Position numbers and translations under genes: made by a program. The notes under the pieces were generated by a model, which ran no database searches, was not told where the DNA came from, and was given only the letters and a program-made list of their open reading frames with translations. A stretch of DNA of 64,000 nucleotides. Origin: Branchiostoma belcheri (Eukaryota > Chordata > Leptocardii > Amphioxiformes > Branchiostomatidae). This document shows, piece by piece, positions 53,401 through 63,400 of the stretch. Numbering within the stretch: position 1 is the stretch's first letter; every line of letters starts with the position of its first letter. Location: assembly GCF_001625305.1 (NCBI RefSeq), contig NW_017802747.1:455002-519001 (forward strand). The letters run 5' to 3'.

Positions 53401-56400
53401 AAAAGTAATAGGCAATGGAGTATATAGATAATAATCGCAGTAAAAAATAGCCAAACAATGTTAAATAACCAAGGTAGTAGTTCGTCCTGCCATCAACATC
53501 ATCATCCGTGATGTGGATTTCCTCCGGGGACAGCAGCCAATGGTAGGGGTTGGATGTCAGGACTGTTCCATTTATCCACGGGATGGACACAATCTAGCAG
53601 TAACAGACATACAGCAGATTTGTCCATTCTAGGTTTGCACCAATTCTATTGTAGTTATCACCCTGCTAAATGAATTTTGTACTCTAGTCTAAAAACTGTT
53701 TTTGCCAACAAGATCGGTTATCAAAGAACAAAATATTAGGTAAGACAAGCATTCAAGTAAAATCAACGACACAGAATCTAAGATTGTTCGTTAGAGTTAG
53801 AAGTACTCTCCAATCAGAGGTTTGGGTTATTCTTGGCGTGTTTTTAGCTTTTTTTACCGGGGTTTCTTTTTTTGCGCTGGAGTTTTTTTTTTTGGGGGGG
53901 GGGCGGATAAACGCCTAAAAACACGCAAAAAAACCCAAAACCTCTGCTTGGAGAGTAAGTTAGAGCTATTAAAATTTAAAGCACCCAAACCTTACCTGTT
54001 CATCAGGAACAGGCAGGGTGGTGGTCCAGTTGTAGTCCTCGGGAGTCGGCGGCGCCTCCTTGCGGAGAAACAAGGTGATGCCATGCGGGAACAGGGTGCT
54101 GTTGAAGGTGAAGCTGAAGCTTAATGCTGACTGATTATCCTTTACAACGAACGGGAAAAACTGAAACAAGAATTTTAAAGCATATTAAAGCTGCATTATG
54201 TAACTTTTTACGCAAAAATATGAAATATTCTAATTATACTAAATTTCGGTGTTATAAACAGTTACTATCACTTTTCAATACATCTGTGTCAATATTTCAC
54301 ATTTTATGCATATCTTGTGCATTCAAACAGTCCTTGTTTAGTTATCGCTGCCAGCAGTTTGCTCAGGACAACATTAACAACAACAGACAGTGGTTGGCCC
54401 CATAGGGTGGGTAATTGGCCGGGCATGTCAGGCTTGATAGACATTGCACATGTCGCAAGATTAGCTTCTTAGGAAACAATCATATCTTTCACATGAGGTG
54501 GAATATGATTATCAACTTAATGTATCTTGTTGGGCATCAATAAATCGTGGTCATTATCCCTTCAAAAGAGATTAAAAAAGGTTTAATACACCATTAATCT
54601 AATAACACTGCCTGCATTCAACCATTATCACAATAGATAAAAGTTCGCAGTAAAAGATTGTGACAGGAAACTATACAATATCCAGCCTTCAAGACTAGAC
54701 AACACGTTAAAGATATTTGCTACATCAGCATGAAAGTTCATCTGAGTTGGTAAATTACATGACTTCAGACAACCTTTGACCCTTTGCTGACGTCACACAT
54801 GGGAAAATCACGTGTCCACAGCATTTGGGTCAGATAGCTGAGGAAGACTGAGTGATTCAGTCGAAAATTTCTGGTGAGTCAAATTTTAAGTTGGAGAACA
54901 GTTTAAGTTTTTCATAATATTTGCTACATCTCATTCCGTGCTTTTTGCATTTTGTTCTTTTATGAAAAAAGAAAACCTATAAGTCTATGCATTTTAGAGG
55001 AGAGGGAGGCAAATGATTCAGAGACATATTTGCAGTGAGAGAAAGAAGGAGAGAGATAGGTGGCCAGTGAGACTATGTAAAGGTCTAGACTTCTGCATTA
55101 GTCGGCAAATATCACGTCTATACATAGCAACTTTTACCAACATTTATGCAAGTTTCTGAGTTACTTACAGTCAGATTGCCAAGAAGTTCAGACGCCTTGA
55201 AAACATACATCAAGTTTTCAAGACTTTCGTTTTTTCTGCTAGTTAAGATGTCGTTCGGCCGACTCAGTTCGGAAACCGGAATCGTGACGTTTCCACACTT
55301 GACGTGAAGGCCCGTGACGTCAGCACGGATGATGCGGGAGTTGTTGGAATATTCGAACGGGTTGAAGTTCAACTCCAGAAACTGAAAATCAATAGCAGGA
55401 ATGTTTGGATTCCATACTTTGGTGACCTGACCTTTTTTTTTATCCCAGACTCAAGTTTTTTTTTCAACTTATATTAATGCAGCCACCGACAAAAGGGACA
55501 ATACAATACTCATTTTCACCTGAGCGAAGTGAGGCAAGTCGTGTGAAGTGCCTTTCCAAAGGTCACAAGATCGGTGGCAAGTCAGGACTTGAACCCGGGA
55601 CCCTTTGGTTCTAATTCGAGCGCACCCGGGACCCTTTGGTTCTGATTCGAGCGCTCTGCCGCAACGCCACACGACCCCACTACACGACCCAACTATACGA
55701 CCTGACTTTTTTTTCAACAAGTTCTGCTAAGTCATCAGCAATCCGTCTTGCTGAGAAATAAATACCTACTAACATCCCCTAAACCATTGTTGTCTAAATA
55801 ATATATCCAACAAGAATATTTTTGGTCAAAATGAATAAAAAAATACCCACCTGAACGCCGACTGTGTCCCAAGGACAAGAACCGTTAGGAAGAGAAGAAA
55901 ATGACGGAACCCGAACGAGGGAGTTGCTCCTTCCGCCCGTTCCACCGACAGTGTACACTTTCTCTGAGGGGTCGTCCTGACGTTCCCGCTGAATTCTGAC
56001 TTGAGCCTATAATAGATACAGCAGTCATGTTACCATGTCAGGGTGTATACCCACAGCTTTGATTATCCGTCAAGAACTACGAACAAATTTACGACTGTTT
56101 AACAAAAGGCATTATTAAGGAACGGAGTTGTACTTTTAAAAATAATAAAATAAGTCCAATCCATTGTGTTAGAAATAACAGTTTAAAAATGTTCCATAAT
56201 GACTTCTACCAGTAGAGATGAACTTCTAAGACACCAAAAAAATGTAATACCAGTAGGAACAATGGGAAAATCGCGCTAAGTATGTTGGGAATCACAGAAA
56301 GAGACGAATGCACGCACATGCAGGCAAGCATGTACCCACATGCACATGTACTCATACACACACACAAATTTGCATGTGTATATGCATAGCAAATTTGATG

Positions 56401-59400
56401 TCTTTGTGCAGAAAAATGTAATTGATTAAAATTGTAGAATTTACCGTTGACATGGCAATGTCAAAGAACACATCTTCGTTCGAATATTCCGGCATCCTGT
56501 TGACCAGGTAGATTTCGTCCAGAACATCCAGTGCGTTCAGACCGATCTCGATAGCTTCTTGGTTCTGTGGTAGGGATGGGAACAAAAACATGTAAGTAAT
56601 AAGACAAAAGTATTTAACCTCAGTATGTTTACCATAAACAACACTAACTATAAGATAATTCGACATTTTTATCAGAAGAGCCGAATAAGATTAATATTCA
56701 CATGCTAAAAATGTTGGTGTGCAACATAGGATGGCAGAAAAATAATTACAAACCTTACTCCTTCTCTTTAGGGCTGGATTCAAAAATTCTAAGATTCATT
56801 ATTTTCAAGACTTGAATATTACGAGTACATTTACAGAGTATTGCATAACGGGTTAAATCTACACAAGCAGCAGTCTACTTATATTTAAAAAAACTTTTAA
56901 AAAACGTATTTCTATATACTCACATTTCTTAGATTATTAGTAAATAAGTCTTCTTCTAGATGCTCTGACAAAGCCATAGTTTCGGAAGCTTTAAATACAT
57001 TCACAACACCTAGGAAAAATATAGTGCATGATATAAATTCATTGCATACTTCCAACATAATTTAGATGCAGTCTAAATAACGCAGAGTAAAGTACATCTA
57101 TTAACGCTATTGAAAAAAAATTAATGGTCATAAATGCTAGATGTAAAAAAATATGCATGTGCATATAACTGAGGCTATATGGGGCGAAGTGCAAAGTTTA
57201 GACCTCACTCCACCGTGAAATATTTATACTTTATGTGGATTCTTGATGTATTCATAGCGGTAAAAATCTTGCCAATTCTGTCTTTGGATTTTTAATGGTT
57301 CTCAACAGGCATGCATATAACGGGGTATTTTACACAATTATGCAAAATAATTTTTATCATGATTTTTCTTTGACTAATTTCTGCTATATAGGACTGGTGA
57401 TGTGAATTTCTGTAGGTGTCACCAAAGTGCCTGGCATGCTAAATGAACAGCAATAAACACATAAACAGACACATCGAAATCAAAACCTACGTGTTATAAT
57501 CTGAGTTAGATCAAGACTTTTAATAAAGATATTACTAATTAATCCATGTACTGACCAGAAAACATGAAGGCTGCTGCTTTGTTTACTTCGTCACTGGTCA
57601 TTGCCGTGACGTTTGCCGACAGCTGCCTGGTCGACTCAAAACATTCATACAGCAAGTTGGCAGACAACACCTGAACAATTATGTACAAGTGTTGGTTTTT
57701 AGTCATCTTAAGGTATCCAAGGCAATGTGAGGGCGGCAAAACTGGATTTTCAAAACTAACGTACGTGTTATTATTTTAATGAAGTAAGTTAAATTGGTCT
57801 CATAGAAAATCAATATCTGTGAGGCACAGAATGAGATATCGCTGACAGAAAACGGTTACTTATTTTGTATTGAAGCCACGTTTACGAAGAAATTAGCTGC
57901 ATGGTTTTAAAATTCTATTGTAAGTTATACAACATTAAGTTGTCTTATGCATTATGTCTTATTTTCCTGTATATGGAACTGTCTATACAAATATATAATA
58001 CCTTTGGGGTGCTGCAATGGACCTATACCATTATTATTACGTCACAGTTTGTTTACCTGTTCTAAAGAATATTCTAGAACGGTCAGTTAAAGAATAAAGA
58101 TCATTTCAAAGTTTTCAAAGTAAGGTAAGTCTGATTTTTTTGCTGCGTCTAGTTGTGTTGACACAGCATTTCATGCCGCATGGGTGATTTAGTTGTGACA
58201 TTAGACGAAAGTAGTACAGTATTAAAAGCCTTATATAAGGCTAACACTACACAAACACACATCGCCCTACGCACTCCTGTGCAATATAAACGTCGATTGA
58301 CCGGCATTCATTGCGGTAAACAAACTGTGACGTAATAATGGTATAGGTCCATTGAGATCTCTTAAACACACTGTTTTTTAAGATTTTAGATTGAGACAAA
58401 TGTAACCTACGTTACGTCAATCAATAGTAAACCGACCTGGGTCTTTCCTGACACCATTTCTGGGGTAGCCGTCAGCATCATCACGGACAGAGATGCGCTG
58501 TTTACAGTCTCCATGTCCTGTATGTCCAACTCGGAGAATCCCTCTATCATCGTGTCCACTTTCTGCACACATCAAGAAATGTATTAACTGCCTTTTTTTC
58601 AATTCCATATACCGACAGGTGACAACTTCCTATCACGAGCTCTTCCCAAAAAGTACAGTGAGCAGTACTACGGTAAACTATTTAGTAATTGTTAACTAGA
58701 ACCTACATGTTGGAATCTTATGATGTAATGGCATCATTACACCGCCAAACTGCACATACTCCCATATGTCCTGGTGGCCTTTTGTCAAACGTTTTCTGGC
58801 AACGTGTCCTTATAAAATTATATGGAATGCCCCCAAGAAAAGCACCACCCAATTAAACAATTCTTGTGTCTAGGAAGTAATAATACTCACCTCTGTTATA
58901 TCCCCACCATTAGCAGCAATGTGACTAGCCGTATAGGATGCGATGACAGATATAAGAAAAGCAGTGTGTGCTTCTCCATTCTCGATAAGACTGAAAAACG
59001 CCCCCGTCGGGTATGTCATGAACCCCTCAAGATACCCCTCAAGCTGCTCCATTGTTGGTTCTCTTATCTTAAAGAAAAAAAAAACAATTGCTGGTTCTAA
59101 GAATGTAAAATGATAACGATAAAATTGGTTTAAAAAGCAAACCTGGCGACCAGGCTTATATGCCTGTACCTTTAATTAACATTTAATAAGTAAGTATTCA
59201 CGTCGTCCTCCCTGCCTTTTGGTTTATAATGTCCGCTTGCTATGATTTAAAGACCAAACAACACCAAAAAAAGTCTGTAAAATGCATATAAATATTTTAA
59301 CTGCACCCACAATATAGTCACTGGAAGTTTGTTCTTATCATGATGACTGAGAAATTAAGCTTGTACTGCCTTCTGAGAGTGGATTTTTGGAGACTCTTTA

Positions 59401-60345
59401 TCAAGCTACTCAAAAGCCCACTTCGGGCATCTCTATTTGCATCTCTGTGCTTTTTTTTGTGCTATGCTCTGTGCTGACATAACTGGGTGACATCAGCCCA
59501 GGAAAGGATACAAATATGCAAAAATAGAATGTGGAGATGCAAATCAGCTAAGGTGTGACCAGAGGTTTGAATAGAATATTATTCAATTTTTCATAATGCC
59601 TGTATGGAACAGGGGTGTTGCATTTTCTAATGCTATGTTCTGGAATAAAGGGTTACGTCAACTTACTATGGAAAGAAAAGACTAGAAAATATAATTTTGT
59701 ATTGTCAAAAAAGTGGCATAATGCCCCTGAATTTAACGTAAACAAAAGTAATTTTATATAAAACAATATGTTTCACCAAACAACTTCGTGATTTGGTAAA
59801 GCCAAAAATTTCTTAATAAAGTGATATGTTGAAAAATAAGACGCAAACCAACCAGCAAAGGTTCCAGATCGAATTCAATGAATCGACCATCAGGCGATCC
59901 GAATCGCACGCGCAGACTGACGGTACCGGGTGTGAGCTCAAAAAGAGTCGTGAATGGAACCTAAAGAAAGGATTAAGTTTTAAAATCAGAAATTTTAAAG
60001 GGTAGTTCCCATATTAATGCAGTATTGTTGGATATGCAATAGATACGTAAGTTTCATTTTTTTTCATGTTTCAAAGTGTGTATTCTGTTCTCTCTTAGTG
60101 TGCATGTTTGTATATACGGGTACATGTGTCTGTCTCGTGTGTTTGGGTATGTATCTGTGCGTTTTTGTGAGTGTGATTGTTTGTGTGTGTGTATGTGTAT
60201 GGGTGAGTGAGTGTGTGTGTGTGTGTGTGATAGAGAGAGAGGTGATAGAGAGAGAGGTAGTGTGTGTGTGTGAGTGTGTGTGTGTGTGATAGAGAGAGAG
60301 GTAGTGTGTGTGTGTGAGTGTGTGTGTGTGTGATAGAGAGAGAGG

Positions 60346-60417
<72 letters not shown>

Positions 60418-63400
60418 GTGTTTGTGTGCGCGCGCGCGTGCGTGTAATGTGAGTGTGAGTGTCAAGATCAGGCTCTCGGAGATCCCAAAACGTCAATTTT
60501 ATCATGCCCTGAAATTAAATGCAGGAAGCTTCGAATTAAAGTACAAAGAAAAACGAAACTATAAAGTTAACTCACCCATCCGGTAAACGTATTTAGTATT
60601 ACTTCGTTTAGTGTAGGCTCCCCGTCTCCTGGAAACGTCGCCGTGGCGATTTCAGCTAACGGCTTCAGCTCAAACGTGACCTGCGTCTCCAGCGGGCCAA
60701 ATAAATCGACAAATTCTATAGAAAAAAACTAAATTAGTCACATTCGGGAAATACTTTCAAATTTCTACATTTTGCTTTATCCATTCAAAATCTTTATGTC
60801 CATGCCTATGGATTTTGGTACCTTACAAACACCGCCTGCCTGCTCTTAATAAGCTCCTTAAACTTTTGGGACTGACCCTTTTGGGAGTAGCGTTCGTGTA
60901 AGCCATCACGAAATCGCCGGCGAATGCACTTGGGTACACGGCGCCAGCGTTGACACAACCCGTCACAACAGCGCCCGAGGGTGCGGCAGACACAATGTGC
61001 GACGCATCACGACCGGCAACGCATCACGTATTTGCGGGACACGCCAGACTTGCAAACCGAGTGATGCTGCGCCGGAGCTCGATAGGCGTTCGCGACGAAT
61101 CACGACCGGCAATGCATCACGAATTTGCGGGACACGCCAGACTGGCAAACCGAGTGATGCTGCACTGGAGTCAGCTATCACGAAATCACCGGCAAAGAAC
61201 ACGTTTGCTAAGGCCGAAACGTCTGTCACTTCTTCCCAAACACAAAGGATATCAAACATCGTTACATCAGCGTGCCGAACTTGACATATCACATATGCGA
61301 ACGCTACCAATTAAAAAAATAATCTTCGTGTACGTGTGTAGGTAACAGTCCGAAAAGGCACAACTTCATCCTTTAAAATCGAGGTATTAATTGGTAATGG
61401 CCTTACCTTCACAAGTTACGCAGAACCTATCAATCAAAGCAGTACCAGCGGTCGGAAGTAGAGTACACATCCCTGATAGGTCCGGAGGGTCTCCTCCTGC
61501 AGTTGACTTCGGGTAAGGACCGGGCAGGACTTGGAATCTCCACTCCGAGATCTTCTGCCAGCCGTCAACTGTGTCGGTCAGACGGATGGTGTAATATCCC
61601 AAGTCCTAGTGCACAATGTAATTATAGTAAACGTATGACGTCTAGGCCATATTTCATAGCCTGTTAACGTTAGATCGCAACATCTGTTATGTAATAGTTA
61701 ACGAGACATGTAAATATAGTACACAATGTAATTATAGTAAACGCATGGCGACTACGCCAGATCTCATAGCCTGTTAACGTTAGACCGCAACATCTGTTAT
61801 GTAATAGTTAACGAGACATGTAAATATAGTACACAATGTAATTATAGTAAACGCATGGCGACTACGCCAGATCTCATAGCCTGTTAACGTTAGACCGCAA
61901 CATCTGTTATGTAATAGTATGTTAACGTGACATGTAAATATAGTACACAATGCAATTATAGTAAACGCATGACGACTAGGCCAAATCTCATAGCCTGTTA
62001 ACGTTAGACCGCAACATCTGTTATGTAATAGTATGTTTATCTTAAGTGTAATACATATATCTTATACAGTCTGTATCTTATACAGTCTGAAAAATCAAAT
62101 CAAATCCCACGTCCTGAGACAGTATAGGGATTTTGAGGTGGCGCCTGTTTATGGGTTTGTATGTATCATGTTCTGAATAGCGAAAATTGAAAGTGGGTGG
62201 GTGGATATTTGTGTAAAAGAAAGTTTATCACACCACAAATACTTCAGCGGGAACTTGAAGGGTTGCTCCAGAAACCTCGGTCACAGATGTCCAGTTCTCA
62301 GCTGCATGTCCTGTCGGATACTCCACCAGAGTGTACTCAATGGTGCCCTGTATTTCTGAGGACGTGTCCAGCACAAGTGGCCAGCCTGCCGAAGTACTGT
62401 ACTGGTTGCAATTCTCTGTACATCTGTGAGAAGTGAACCAAACAAGTTATACTATATACACGGAGAGAGAAGATAAAAAAAGAGAGGCGGCACGTGCACG
62501 CGGCGTGGCGGCAGCTGGCTACATTACACCAATAGTGGAAGCAATTTTTAATAGGTATATTGCATTTACAATATGATGATTATAACAACTTAGCAAGCCT
62601 TTAGAAAGGGTATTTGTAAGAAATTTTGTGATGGTTTTAATTAAACATCATACAAGGACGACAATTTACGGCCAAAAACCGTCTTTAACTCACATTGGCG
62701 AGACCTGTTTAGGTATATGCAGAAACATGCAGACCTGTACCTAATCAATGTAATTGTTCCTATCTGTACGTAAAATTTAGCCTACCTAGCTTAACGTGCA
62801 CGCATGTATTCACATATGGATTGTCCGAAAAAAAAACTCAGGTTCTTGGGATATTCTTTTTTTTTTATTTTATTCACATGGATTTTTGAGCATTGGATAG
62901 GAAGCACTTGTTGTGCTTATGTAAATCCGCTGCTCATAAAACATAATACAAATGTAAACATAAAGATGACATAAAGTATAGCATTAACATAAAATGAAAG
63001 TGGCTGGCGCACCAATACCTAGCATAACATTATTGAGATTGGTCAAATCTTCCAGAGTGGTGGATATAGTTAAACACAATATCAAAGATACGGCAGTTGG
63101 TAGGGTAAGGGAGGCTGGGGCTACCTGTAAGAAGTAAAGTACATAATGTGGCGTCATTTACGTTGAGTGGGTCGGAAGGGAGTATGTTTTCAAGATGAAG
63201 GCAAGATATGGATAACAACATTTTGGTCCTTTCAGTATTATAACATTTGCAGTGTAATAAATAGTGTTCTGGTGTCTCGTTTGGATGCCCACATTTGCAC
63301 TCGGGACTACTGATACAGTGATGCTGGAATAGGTGGTAGTTCAGCTGACTGAAACCAAGCCTGAGTCTGGTAAGGTGGGTCACATGGTGTCCGTGGCCGT

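Noticed and set aside
60064-60505. 133- and 136-codon ORFs and plus-strand counterparts
   Set aside because: They are translations of a GT/CA microsatellite in the p4-p5 intron.
60950-61345. 131-, 115- and 95-codon ORFs in three frames
   Set aside because: All come from the same 93-bp tandem duplication, and repeated peptides appear in every frame. No splice-compatible exon of the polycystin family is seen.
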